Assembly (NCBI RefSeq): GCF_030540765.1 | Contig: NZ_JAUOEL010000001.1 | Coordinates: forward strand, 372,001-436,000 | Direction: 5' to 3' | DNA length: 64,000 nucleotides | DNA from: Flavivirga jejuensis | GTDB lineage: Bacteria > Bacteroidota > Bacteroidia > Flavobacteriales > Flavobacteriaceae | Part shown: positions 24,808 to 33,450 of the stretch, in pieces | How the letters are laid out: every line of letters begins with the position of its first letter | Position numbering within the stretch: the stretch's first letter is position 1 | Position numbers and translations under genes: made by a program | Notes under the pieces: generated by a model | Database searches by the model: none | Told to the model about the DNA's origin: nothing | Seen by the model: only the letters and a program-made list of their open reading frames with translations

Positions 24808-25914
24808 ATGAAAATTGGTATTCCTATTGAAATTAAAAATAATGAAAATAGAGTGGGTATGACACCTGCTGGCGTTTTTGAACTAACAAAAAACAGTCAT
24901 ACGGTTTATGTACAAGCTAATGCTGGTTTCGGAAGCGGCTTTTTCGATGAAGATTATCAAGAAGCTGGAGCAGTTATTTTGAATTCCATTGAGGAAGTGT
25001 ATGCATCCAGCGATATGATCGTGAAAGTAAAAGAACCGATAGAAAAGGAATACGCACTAATAAAACCAAATCAAGTCGTTTTTACTTATTTTCATTTTGC
25101 TTCAAGTGAAACGTTAACAAAGGCTATGATTAAAAGTAATGCGATCTGTATTGCTTATGAAACGGTTGAAGATGCTGATGGTGCTTTGCCTTTATTAGTT
25201 CCAATGTCTGAAGTAGCAGGTAGAATGTCTATTCAACAAGGCGCTAAATATTTAGAGAAACCTATAAAAGGAAGAGGCGTATTGCTAGGTGGTGTTCCAG
25301 GTGTTCCGCCAGGTAAAGTTTTAGTTTTAGGAGCTGGCGTTGTTGGTATTCAAGCAGCAAAAATGGCTGCAGGATTAGGAGCCCATGTTACTATTATGGA
25401 TATTAATATGAAACAATTACGCTATGTAAATGATGTGATGCCAAATCATGTCGTTACAGAATTTTCGAGCGAATATAATATTAGAAAACGTATTAAAGAA
25501 TCTGATTTGATTGTAGGTGGTGTTTTAATAAAAGGCGCAAAAGCCCCAAAGTTAATTACCAAAGATATGCTTAAAGATATGCGACCAGGAACGGTCGTTG
25601 TAGATGTAGCAGTAGATCAGGGTGGGTGCTTTGAAACTACCAAAGCAACTACGCATGAAGACCCAACTTATATGATTGATGATGTGGTTCACTATTGTGT
25701 AGCCAATATGCCTGGTGCTGTACCTTGCACTTCAACAGTAGCATTAACGAATGTAACCTTACCATATATTGTTAACCTTGCCAATTTGGGTTGGAAAAAA
25801 GCTTGTGATATGAATCCCTTATTAGCAAAAGGTCTTAATATTGTAAAAGGAGAGATTGTTTATGAAGAAATAGCAGAAGCTTTTAACTGGAATACCAAAG
25901 TTTTACAAAACTGA
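24808..25914 (+). CDS. ald: Alanine dehydrogenase
   Basis: This NAD-dependent enzyme interconverts L-alanine with pyruvate and ammonia. The 368 residues begin MKIGIPIEIKNNENRVGMTPAGV, as in the family, and contain the Rossmann loop VLVLGAGVVGIQAAKMAAGLGA in the middle. The VDVAVDQGGCFETTKATTHEDP segment matches the substrate/NAD-binding signature. It reads on the same strand as the flanking genes, but the spacing suggests its own promoter. Confidence 0.95.
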   Translation: MKIGIPIEIKNNENRVGMTPAGVFELTKNSHTVYVQANAGFGSGFFDEDYQEAGAVILNSIEEVYASSDMIVKVKEPIEKEYALIKPNQVVFTYFHFASSETLTKAMIKSNAICIAYETVEDADGALPLLVPMSEVAGRMSIQQGAKYLEKPIKGRGVLLGGVPGVPPGKVLVLGAGVVGIQAAKMAAGLGAHVTIMDINMKQLRYVNDVMPNHVVTEFSSEYNIRKRIKESDLIVGGVLIKGAKAPKLITKDMLKDMRPGTVVVDVAVDQGGCFETTKATTHEDPTYMIDDVVHYCVANMPGAVPCTSTVALTNVTLPYIVNLANLGWKKACDMNPLLAKGLNIVKGEIVYEEIAEAFNWNTKVLQN

Positions 25915-25983
25915 CATTATTTCAGAAGTCAACATTGGCGTTATTTTTGCTATATTTATTTATAATTTAAAAAAAATAAAACA

Positions 25984-26679
25984 ATGCTAGGATATTATGT
26001 ATTATTAGGAGCTATTGCCTTAGTGAGTTGGTTGGTGAGCAGTACTTTAAAAAGAAAATTTGAAAAGTATTCTAAAGTCCAGTTACGCAATGGTATGAGT
26101 GGGGCAGAAATTGCCGAAAAAATGTTAGCAGATCATGGTATAAGTGATGTTGAAGTTATTTCTACACCAGGACGCTTAACAGATCATTATAACCCCAAAA
26201 ACAAAACGGTTAACTTAAGTGAAGCTGTATATAATCAGCGTAATGCAGCCGCAGCCGCAGTTGCTGCACACGAATGTGGACATGCTGTGCAACATGCTCA
26301 AGCTTATAATTGGTTACAAATGCGTTCTGCATTAGTGCCAGTAGTAAGTGTAACATCAGGGATGTCGCAATGGGTGGTTATTGGTGGTTTAATGTTAGGA
26401 GCTGCTGCTGGTTTAGGTTTTGGGTATTATGTAGCAGTCGCTGGTTTAGTGATGATGGGGTTTGCTACTTTATTTAGCTTTATAACACTACCTGTAGAAT
26501 ACGATGCGAGTAACCGTGCTTTGGCTTGGTTAAAAAATAAAAACATGGTATCTCAAGAAGAATATGCTGGTTCGAAAGATGCACTAAAATGGGCTGCAAG
26601 AACATATTTAGTTGCTGCAATTGGAGCCTTAGCATCTTTGGTGTACTGGGCACTTCAAGTATTTGGAGGTCGAGACTAA
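25984..26679 (+). CDS. Zinc metallopeptidase, YugP-type membrane protease
   Basis: This 231-residue membrane protein has a short N-terminal helix, then the zinc motif AAHECGHAVQHA at about residues 94-105 with a coordinating glutamate further on. Several hydrophobic helices follow in the second half (about residues 118-165 and 201-222). It matches the YugP/Peptidase_M48-like membrane protease family, whose substrates are unknown. A terminator follows at 26702-26728. Confidence 0.88.
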   Translation: MLGYYVLLGAIALVSWLVSSTLKRKFEKYSKVQLRNGMSGAEIAEKMLADHGISDVEVISTPGRLTDHYNPKNKTVNLSEAVYNQRNAAAAAVAAHECGHAVQHAQAYNWLQMRSALVPVVSVTSGMSQWVVIGGLMLGAAAGLGFGYYVAVAGLVMMGFATLFSFITLPVEYDASNRALAWLKNKNMVSQEEYAGSKDALKWAARTYLVAAIGALASLVYWALQVFGGRD

Positions 26680-26701
26680 TAATAAAATTTGAAATTAATT
26701 A

Positions 26702-26728
26702 AGCTCTGATATATTTCAGGGCTTTTTT
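26702..26728 (+). terminator. Terminator after the Zn peptidase gene
   Basis: AGCTCTGA-TATATT-TCAGGGCT is an 8 bp stem with one G-T pair, followed by a run of six T. It lies 20 bp past the stop codon of the peptidase gene. Confidence 0.85.
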
Positions 26729-26825
26729 ATTTCTTTGTTTGAAAAGAATACCTCGATGTGATACGTTTGAGGTTTTCTATGAATTACCATTCTCGCAGCA
26801 CGAGAATCTAAATCAAAAATTAAAA

Positions 26826-28595
26826 ATGAGTGACCATTTATCATATTATAAAAAACATTTAGAAACATATAAATCTGAAGGCCAAAGATTATACAAACAA
26901 ATGACAGCCTTAAGCATGTTAAGGTTGTCCGTATTTTTGGTGACAGGGTTTGGGATCTATTTCACGTTTCAATATTGGCAAATAGCGGTTGTTATTGCCA
27001 TTGTTGGTATTGCTGCATTTGTTTATTTATTATCAAAATACACCGATATAAAATCGCAAAGAAACTTCAATAAAGCTTTAGCAGAAATAAACGAAGCAGA
27101 AATCAAGATTGCTTCTGGTGATTTTCATGAGCGCGATAAGGGGCTGCAGTTTCAAGACCCTGGTCATTTTTATAGTTTAGATATTGATTTGTTTGGACGC
27201 GGTTCATTTTTTCAATTTATAAACAGAACAACCATCAACGAAGGCTCTCAAAAGCTAGCCGATGCTTTAAAAGCAAATAACATTGAGGCTATTACATTAC
27301 GTCAAGAAGCTATTAAAGAATTAAACTCTAAACCGCAATGGAGGCAGTATTATTCGGCTACATCAAGTTTGGTTGAAGTTGAAACACCTGCTAAAAGTAT
27401 TATAAGTTGGTTACAGGGCTATCAATCTTTTTTACCAAAAGTGATGCGATGGCTACCAATAATCTTTGTTATATGTTCTATTGTAATATTTGGTCTAACG
27501 GTTTTAAGTTTTATAACCCCCGAAATTATTGGATATTGGTTGCTTTTAGGACTTGGTATCACAGGTGCTTATATTAAAAAAACAAATGTTTTATCTTCAA
27601 ATACCGATAGAGTTAAAGATACTTTTCGTCAATATGCATTGTTATTAGATTTAATAGAGAACGAAACGTTTACTTCAGAATTATTACAACAAAAACAGCA
27701 ACAAATTCAATTAGATACAGAAAAAGCATCCCATATCTTTAAAAGGCTTTCAAAATCTTTAGACGCCTTAGATAATAGGAATAATATTATAGGAGCCATT
27801 TTTGCTAACGGATTGTTTTTATCAGACATAAAAAACGGTTATAACATTGAAAAATGGATTGAACAATATGCTAATAAGGTTGCCGATTGGTTTGAGATTG
27901 TATCGTTTTTTGATGCCTATAATTCACTAGGGAATTTCGCATTTAATCACCCTGATTTTATATTTCCAGAAATACAGGAAAAAGGAGCCGTTATTAATGC
28001 TGGTAGTTTAGGGCATCCTTTATTGGATAAAAATAAACGTGTAGATAGCGATTTAATAATTGAAAATGAACAATTTTTTATTGTTACTGGTGCTAATATG
28101 GCAGGGAAAAGCACATTTTTACGTACAGTATCTTTGCATATTGTTATGGCTAATGTTGGACTTCCCATTTGCGCTAAAACAAGTACATACTCGCCAGTAA
28201 AATTAATTACCAGTATGCGAACAACCGATTCTTTAGCAGATGATAGTTCGTATTTCTTTTCAGAATTAACCCGTTTGAAATATATTGTTGATGCGATTCA
28301 ACAAGAACCTTATTTTATTATTTTAGATGAGATTTTAAAAGGCACAAATAGTACAGATAAAGCGATAGGTTCCAGAAAATTTGTTGAAAAACTAGTAGCT
28401 TCAAATGCGACAGGGATTATTGCTACTCACGATTTAAGTTTATGTGAGATTGAACAAGAATTAGAGGATGTGAAAAACTATTATTTTGATGCCGAGATTA
28501 TTAATGACGAGCTTCACTTTGATTATAAATTAAAAGTTGGAGTTTGTCAAAATATGAATGCTAGTTTTTTGCTTAAGAAGATGAATATTGTTTAG
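26826..28595 (+). CDS. MutS-related ATPase with membrane helices
   Basis: I chose the ATG at 26826 (MSDHLSYYKKHLETYK); an earlier in-frame TTG at 26739 lies just after the terminator and adds an unlikely N-terminus. The 589 residues start with two hydrophobic segments (about residues 30-70), then further helices around residues 205-255. The C-terminal third is a MutS-type ABC ATPase with Walker A GANMAGKSTFLRT, the DSLADDSSYFFSELTRL signature and Walker B YFIILDEILKGTNSTD, then the TGIIATHDLSL switch. It lacks the mismatch-binding N-terminal domains, so it is not MutS1 or MutS2. The role of the membrane-bound form is unknown. Confidence 0.85.
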   Translation: MSDHLSYYKKHLETYKSEGQRLYKQMTALSMLRLSVFLVTGFGIYFTFQYWQIAVVIAIVGIAAFVYLLSKYTDIKSQRNFNKALAEINEAEIKIASGDFHERDKGLQFQDPGHFYSLDIDLFGRGSFFQFINRTTINEGSQKLADALKANNIEAITLRQEAIKELNSKPQWRQYYSATSSLVEVETPAKSIISWLQGYQSFLPKVMRWLPIIFVICSIVIFGLTVLSFITPEIIGYWLLLGLGITGAYIKKTNVLSSNTDRVKDTFRQYALLLDLIENETFTSELLQQKQQQIQLDTEKASHIFKRLSKSLDALDNRNNIIGAIFANGLFLSDIKNGYNIEKWIEQYANKVADWFEIVSFFDAYNSLGNFAFNHPDFIFPEIQEKGAVINAGSLGHPLLDKNKRVDSDLIIENEQFFIVTGANMAGKSTFLRTVSLHIVMANVGLPICAKTSTYSPVKLITSMRTTDSLADDSSYFFSELTRLKYIVDAIQQEPYFIILDEILKGTNSTDKAIGSRKFVEKLVASNATGIIATHDLSLCEIEQELEDVKNYYFDAEIINDELHFDYKLKVGVCQNMNASFLLKKMNIV

Positions 28596-28625
28596 TTACG
28601 TACTGTCAACTCCGAGACCCGTGTT

Positions 28626-28777
28626 AAAAATTTTAATTACAATTAGTTCTCGATACAATTCTGTAAAAAAAACAGAATTATTCGAACTGACAACATAGTT
28701 AGCAGTTTAATTTAGAATTCTATTATCACTTCGAGTGAATTTGTGAAGTAAAACGGAACAAATTTGTATCGAGAAGT
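28626..28777 (+). repeat. Direct repeat copy A upstream of the GIY-YIG gene
   Basis: This 152 bp copy starts with AAAAATTTTAATTACAATTAG, which is identical to the last seven codons (KNFNYN-stop) of the GIY-YIG gene. It continues with TTCTCGATACAATTCTGT and ends ACAAATTTGTATCGAGAA, so its ends form an inverted pair. It matches copy B with about six substitutions and one single-base indel (roughly 95% identity). Confidence 0.9.
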
Positions 28778-28790
28778 CAATTCTTAGATT

Positions 28791-29087
28791 ATGAAAACGT
28801 ATTATGTTTACATTTTAAAATGTTCAGACGGAACTTATTATACTGGGTTTACTTCAAATTTAGAACAACGTTTTGTAGCTCATAAAGGAGGAAAACATAA
28901 AGATAGTTATACTTATTCTAGAAGACCATTGTCGTTAGTTTTTTATGCAGAATTCACAGATCCAAGTATTGCTATTAAGACCGAAAAACAAATAAAAAAA
29001 TGGTCAAAAGCAAAGAAAGAAGCTTTAATTAATAATGAATTTGAAAAATTGCCCAATCTTTCAAAGAAAAATTTTAATTACAATTAG
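28791..29087 (+). CDS. GIY-YIG nuclease family protein
   Basis: This 98-residue single-domain nuclease has YYVYILKCSDGTYYTGFTSNL at residues 3-23, the conserved FVAHKGG and TYSRRPLSLVFYAEF segments with the catalytic arginine, and the SIAIKTEKQIKKWSKAKKEALI helix containing the catalytic glutamate. It is the UvrC-like minimal form found in multiple copies in many Bacteroidetes. The gene is enclosed by two 151-152 bp direct repeats, and its final seven codons are the first bases of the downstream copy. A cytoplasmic DNA-cutting role is expected; the repeat context suggests a mobile element. Confidence 0.92.
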   Translation: MKTYYVYILKCSDGTYYTGFTSNLEQRFVAHKGGKHKDSYTYSRRPLSLVFYAEFTDPSIAIKTEKQIKKWSKAKKEALINNEFEKLPNLSKKNFNYN

Positions 29088-29217
29088 TTCTCGATACAAT
29101 TCTGTAAAAAAACAGAATCACTCGAACTGACAACATAGTTAATAATTTAATTTAGAATTCTATTGTCACTTCGAGTGAATTTGTGAAGTAAAACGGAACA
29201 AATTTGTATCGAGAAGT
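29067..29217 (+). repeat. Direct repeat copy B overlapping the GIY-YIG 3' end
   Basis: This 151 bp copy begins at codon 93 of the GIY-YIG gene and ends with GAGAAGT. Its ends, TTCTCGATACAA and TTGTATCGAGAA, are inverted. Two internal hairpins are likely: CTGT with ACAG around an A run, and the arm starting TTCGAGTGAATTTGT. Confidence 0.9.
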
Positions 29218-29394
29218 TATTTCTTCTCTGATCTCACTTTCTCAATCATTTTAACAGCACGCTCATCATTAATTAATAATGCAGATGATTATAGTTAATT
29301 TACAAACGACATTTTGGACGTTGGTAATGGCAAAACAGGTTTTTATACATAATTCTTGATAGTTATAGCTTTTCTATTTACTTTTCATTAGAAT
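29217..29394. other. Intergenic stretch with remnant of a lost gene
   Basis: Minus strand codons 29217-29288 give a 23-residue open stretch ending in a stop codon (LLINDERAVKMIEKVR, then SEKK). It reads like the last residues of a protein whose body has gone. The stop falls exactly at the end of direct repeat copy B. The remaining 100 bp hold nothing I can support. Confidence 0.35.
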
Positions 29395-30369
29395 ATGACT
29401 TTTGTAAAGAAACATAGCTCGCAAATTTTGGTTCACATCCTGTTTTGGATGCTGTTTGTATTTGTCTCATTGTTTCTGTTTTCAGATTTTTATTGGAAAG
29501 AAAACCCTTTTCTTCAATACCTGGCACTTTTAGTTATTATCGTATATGGAAACAACCTTTTACTACTGCCTTTCTTTGTTAGGAAGAAAATGTACACTCC
29601 TTACATTTTTGTTTTTGCTGCAATTTCATTTCTAGCGACCCTGTTATATTGTTATACGTTTGCGAAATGTGGATGTACTATTTTGAAATGTTTAAGCGAC
29701 TATTTATGGCAATCACTAGTACCATTAATTTTCTTTTCTTTTATATGGATATTATATCGTTTTATTGATAAAGAAAATGAAGTTGAAGCCATTAAAAAGG
29801 AGCATGTTGAAATGGAGTTGAAGTTTTTAAAATCACAAATAAACCCACATGTGTTGTTTAATAATTTGAATACAATTTATTCCTATTCATTAGAAAAACC
29901 AAACGAGGTTCCAGAGATGATTTTAATGCTATCTGATAACCTGAAGCATGTTTTATATGAAAGCAATTCTAAAACAATTTCCTTAGAAAAGGAGATTCAG
30001 TTTATAGATAATTACATGAAGTTTCAAATACTAAGAACAGAAGGAACGAAGCAAGTTCATTATAAAAAGGATATAGATACATATAACCATCAAATAGCAC
30101 CATTGCTTTTAATAACTATTATAGAAAACGCTTTTAAACATAGTACCCTATATAGTGATGTTTCTATTTTTATTAAAGTTGAAAAAGATACCTTAGAATG
30201 TATTTGTGAAAATGATTATAAAAAAGAAAGAGTAAGTACCACAGATTTTAGAATTGGTTTGCAGAATTTAGAGAAAAGGCTAGAGCTTATTTATAAAGAT
30301 GATTATGAATTTAAAATCAATAAAGGAGAAAAATTTAAAGTGTATTTAAAACTTAATTTATTATACTAA
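29395..30369 (+). CDS. LytS-type sensor histidine kinase
   Basis: The protein has 324 residues. Four hydrophobic segments occupy the N-terminal 125 residues. The His_kinase domain then has its acceptor in LKSQINPHVLFNNLNTIYSYS (about residues 145-165), and an HATPase domain follows with TIIENAFKHST and GLQNLEKRLELIY. This is the Bacteroidetes-type partner of LytTR response regulators, and one is encoded 275 bp downstream on the same strand. The signal is unknown. Confidence 0.9.
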   Translation: MTFVKKHSSQILVHILFWMLFVFVSLFLFSDFYWKENPFLQYLALLVIIVYGNNLLLLPFFVRKKMYTPYIFVFAAISFLATLLYCYTFAKCGCTILKCLSDYLWQSLVPLIFFSFIWILYRFIDKENEVEAIKKEHVEMELKFLKSQINPHVLFNNLNTIYSYSLEKPNEVPEMILMLSDNLKHVLYESNSKTISLEKEIQFIDNYMKFQILRTEGTKQVHYKKDIDTYNHQIAPLLLITIIENAFKHSTLYSDVSIFIKVEKDTLECICENDYKKERVSTTDFRIGLQNLEKRLELIYKDDYEFKINKGEKFKVYLKLNLLY

Positions 30370-30644
30370 AATAACGTAAATTAAAAAAAGTAAATAGTAT
30401 TTTGTCATGTCGACAGAGCGAAGCATGAGTGACGAGACATCTTATAAAGATGAGATGCTTCTTCAAAAGCTACGCTTCATATCTTCAAACAAAATATAAT
30501 CTGTTTTCGATAGCGTTCGGAATGACACAATTCTATTATTTATATGCGCAAATTGCTTATTATTAATTGTTTAATATGTCGAACTGACGTTAAAATAGTA
30601 TCAGAAGCTTAGCCGAAAGGCCAGACCATACAAATTGATAAACA
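30370..30644. repeat. Intergenic palindromic repeat region, 275 bp
   Basis: An imperfect inverted pair flanks 30403-30529: TGTCATGTCGA at the left and TCGGAATGACACA (complement TGTGTCATTCCGA) at the right. The interior has further self-complementary words (GATGAGATGCTTC). It resembles the common flavobacterial intergenic repeat that opens TGTCATNNCGA; decayed relatives lie at about 24,230-24,268 and 31,690-31,730. No gene is seen. Confidence 0.5.
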
Positions 30645-31337
30645 ATGAATTGTATTATTATAGAAGACGAAATTCCCGCTCAGAAAATTTTAAAGAGTTT
30701 TATAGGTAAAATGCCTAGTATCATATTAGTAGATACTTTTAAAGCAGCTATCGAAGCAAATACTTTTTTAAATAATAACACAGTTGATGTTGTTTTTTTG
30801 GATATTAATTTACCCGATATGTCTGGATTAGATTTTATCAAAACCATTAAAAACCCTCCTGCTATAATTATGACTACGGCGTATCCAGAATATGCCGTAA
30901 ACAGTTTTGAATTAGATACAATTGTTGACTATTTGGTAAAACCATTTTCTTTCGATCGATTTTTAAAAGCTGTTAATAAGGCAAAAGATAGAATAGAAAT
31001 ATCCGAAAATATTCCAGAAGAAAACAACGACGATACCATCTTTTTAAATGTAGATAAAACACTGCATAAAATTGACTTGAGTACTATATTATACATAGAA
31101 TCAGATAGGAATTATATCACTATAGTAACAGAAACTCAAAAGTTATCTTATATAGATTCGTTAAAAAATTGGACAGAAAAGCTTCCTGAAAATCAATTTA
31201 TTCAAGTACATAAATCGTATATAATAAACAGGAAATTTGTGGACAAACTTTCTGGCAATACCATTTTTGTAAAAGCTAATAAAATTCCTATTGGGAGAAC
31301 GTATAAACAAACATTATTAAAAGTATTAGGGATATAA
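30645..31337 (+). CDS. LytTR-type response regulator
   Basis: This 230-residue regulator has a receiver domain (about residues 1-115) with acidic DE near the start, the phospho-acceptor in VVFLDINLPDMSGLDFI and the LVKPF lysine. A LytTR DNA-binding domain follows (about 135-230), including YIESDRNYITIVT and FIQVHKSYIINRKFVDKLSG. It is the partner of the LytS-type kinase upstream. Targets are not evident; a repeat-rich gap separates the two genes. Confidence 0.92.
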   Translation: MNCIIIEDEIPAQKILKSFIGKMPSIILVDTFKAAIEANTFLNNNTVDVVFLDINLPDMSGLDFIKTIKNPPAIIMTTAYPEYAVNSFELDTIVDYLVKPFSFDRFLKAVNKAKDRIEISENIPEENNDDTIFLNVDKTLHKIDLSTILYIESDRNYITIVTETQKLSYIDSLKNWTEKLPENQFIQVHKSYIINRKFVDKLSGNTIFVKANKIPIGRTYKQTLLKVLGI

Positions 31338-31812
31338 ATTTTAAATTGAAAAGAACCTCTAAATACTTTATTTTGTAGGTGTTATGCTAGTTCTTATTTT
31401 GAGTGATACTTGGTGTTAGTTTCAAGAAAGTCTTTATTACACCGTTTCGAACACTTTCTGCATTTTTTATAGGTAAGTTGTTATATTTACATTGGATAAC
31501 AATTGAAAAATGGCGTGGATATAAAATTCAGGAAAGCTAGAACGAAAGATCTACCCAGTATTATAGACATGATTGCTGATGATGAATTTTGTTCATTTAA
31601 AGCAAATAAGAATCTTATTTGTTTGAAAATAAAAACATTAAAATTTTAAGAGATTTTTCACAACTTTACTGCTACCTTCGAAACAAAAATATTTTGTTTC
31701 TCGATAATATTCAGAACGACATTTTTTAGAATTTAGCCGCTTTCCATTGAAATTGTTATTTCCGTAAAGTGGGAATCAAATTTTTAAGAAATAGAAAAAG
31801 ACAAAAAACACT
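31338..31812. other. Intergenic stretch holding a GNAT gene remnant, 475 bp
   Basis: Apart from the acetyltransferase fragment at 31503-31649 I see only decayed repeats. A palindrome-rich segment (AAACAAAAATATTTTGTTT, about 31,682-31,700) is followed by TCTCGATAATATTCAGAACGACA, a relative of the GIY-YIG-flanking repeat. TGTTATTTCCGTAAAGTGGG (about 31,757-31,776) also recurs near 52,811. Confidence 0.5.
31503..31649 (+). pseudogene. Truncated GNAT acetyltransferase gene
   Basis: A TTG-started frame of 48 codons reads KNGVDIKFRKARTKDLPSII then DMIADDEFCS, the first beta strand and helix of GNAT-family N-acetyltransferases. It then degenerates into an unrelated tail and a stop codon. The remainder of the domain, including the acetyl-CoA loop, is missing, so this is a broken gene. 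Confidence 0.6.
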
Positions 31813-32955
31813 ATGCAACATCAATCTAAGCTTCCTAATGTAGGAACGACTATTTTTTCAATTATGAGTAAGTTGTCTAATGAGTACAATGCGATCAACT
31901 TATCTCAAGGATTTCCCAATTTTGAAAGTGACCAAAAATTAACTGATTTAGTTAATAAAGCTATGAATTCGGGGTATAATCAATACGCACCCATGGCTGG
32001 AAATTTAGAATTGCGAGAAGCCATTGCTAAAAAAATAGACTTATTATATGGTACGAGCTATCATCCTGAGAATGAAATCACAGTTACTGCAGGAGCGACA
32101 CAAGCTATTTTTACAATTATTACAACATTTATAAATCCAAATGATGAAGTTATCATTTTCAGACCTGCTTACGATAGTTACGAACCTGCCATAACACTTA
32201 ACGGCGGAAAAACAGTTTCAATACAACTAGAAGCACCCAATTTTAGTGTGAATTGGAGCGATGTAAAATCAAAGGTGAACAGCAGAACTAAAATGATTAT
32301 TGTTAACACACCGCATAATCCTTCTGGTACGGTATTTTCAAAAGAAGATATGATGCAGCTAGAAGACATTACGAAGAATACGAATATTATTGTGTTAAGT
32401 GATGAGGTTTATGAACATATGATTTTTGATGACGAAAAACACCAGAGTGCGTGTATATTTTCCGATTTAAAATCGCGAAGTTTTGTAGTGGCTTCCTTTT
32501 GTAAAACATTTCATAATACAGGATGGCGGGTAGGCTATTGTTGTGCGCCGAAAGCACTCATGGAAGAATTTATGAAAGTACACCAATTTAATGTGTTTTG
32601 TATTCATCATCCAACGCAAAAAGGAATTGCAGACTATATGAAAGCCCCCAGTCATTATCTAGATTTACCTGTTTTTTATCAACAGAAGCGAGATTTGTTT
32701 TTAGACCTTATTAAAGATTCCAGGTTTAAATTTACAGCCTCAAAAGGTACCTATTTCCAGGTGTTAGATTATTCTGAAATAACCCAGGAATATGATGTTG
32801 ACTATGCGAAACGGTTAACTATGGAATATGGGATAGCTTCCATTCCATTATCGGTTTTTAATAACAATAATTTAGATAATAAAGTACTTCGATTTTGTTT
32901 CGCAAAAACCGATGATACTTTAAAAAGAGCTGCAGATGTTTTGAATGGTATTTAA
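31813..32955 (+). CDS. Methionine aminotransferase-type PLP enzyme
   Basis: This 380-residue fold-type I aminotransferase starts in the family's INLSQGFPNFES pattern and has NPHNPSGTVFS-like (VNTPHNPSGTVF), the aspartate in VLSDEVYEHMIFD and the PLP lysine in SFCKTFHNTGWRVGYC. It is closest in layout to YbdL/kynurenine aminotransferases, which use methionine or glutamine as amino donors with 2-oxo acids. An omega-amidase gene lies two genes downstream, which fits the transamination/amide-hydrolysis pair of 2-oxo acid salvage. Confidence 0.9.
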   Translation: MQHQSKLPNVGTTIFSIMSKLSNEYNAINLSQGFPNFESDQKLTDLVNKAMNSGYNQYAPMAGNLELREAIAKKIDLLYGTSYHPENEITVTAGATQAIFTIITTFINPNDEVIIFRPAYDSYEPAITLNGGKTVSIQLEAPNFSVNWSDVKSKVNSRTKMIIVNTPHNPSGTVFSKEDMMQLEDITKNTNIIVLSDEVYEHMIFDDEKHQSACIFSDLKSRSFVVASFCKTFHNTGWRVGYCCAPKALMEEFMKVHQFNVFCIHHPTQKGIADYMKAPSHYLDLPVFYQQKRDLFLDLIKDSRFKFTASKGTYFQVLDYSEITQEYDVDYAKRLTMEYGIASIPLSVFNNNNLDNKVLRFCFAKTDDTLKRAADVLNGI

Positions 32956-33009
32956 GTGACTTTTTAATTGATATATGGTCTAAATCATATAACGATTAAA
33001 GAAAAGATT

Positions 33010-33450
33010 ATGAAATTATTTGCAGTATTATTATTTTTAGTGGCATCATTAACCATACAAGCGCAAGAGGTTGCGTTTAATGGAACGACTTATAAGGTTA
33101 AAGGAAAAACTATTTTAAAAGATAATACGGACATAACAAAGACATTGTCTGTTGAAGAAAAAACAAAAATTTTAGAGACTCTAAAAGAGCAAAAAACTTT
33201 AGAAGCTGAACGTGTAAAGGCTGAAAAAAAAGCAGAAAAGAAAGAGAAAAAGATTCAAAAAGCTTTAAAACAGAAAGAAAAGGCGCAATCTAATTTTGAA
33301 AAATCTAGTCGTAAGTTCGATAAAGCTACGGCTAAATACGAAAGCTTAAAAAAAAGAGGTAGACTATCACCAATTAAAGAAATTAAATGGGTTGAAAAAG
33401 TTGAAAAACTAAGATATAAAAGAGATAAATTTGAAGGTAAATTAAAATAA
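33010..33450 (+). CDS. Secreted lysine-rich coiled-coil protein, unknown function
   Basis: The ATG at 33010 begins an uncleaved-looking hydrophobic signal of about 18 residues ending QAQ. The remaining roughly 125 residues are highly charged, with long Lys/Glu heptad-like runs (TLEAERVKAEKKAEKKEKK) that suggest a coiled coil from residues 60 to 110. It is directly followed by the amidase gene, whose ATG comes next to its stop codon. The presence of a periplasmic helical protein between two cytoplasmic enzymes is odd. Confidence 0.7.
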   Translation: MKLFAVLLFLVASLTIQAQEVAFNGTTYKVKGKTILKDNTDITKTLSVEEKTKILETLKEQKTLEAERVKAEKKAEKKEKKIQKALKQKEKAQSNFEKSSRKFDKATAKYESLKKRGRLSPIKEIKWVEKVEKLRYKRDKFEGKLK

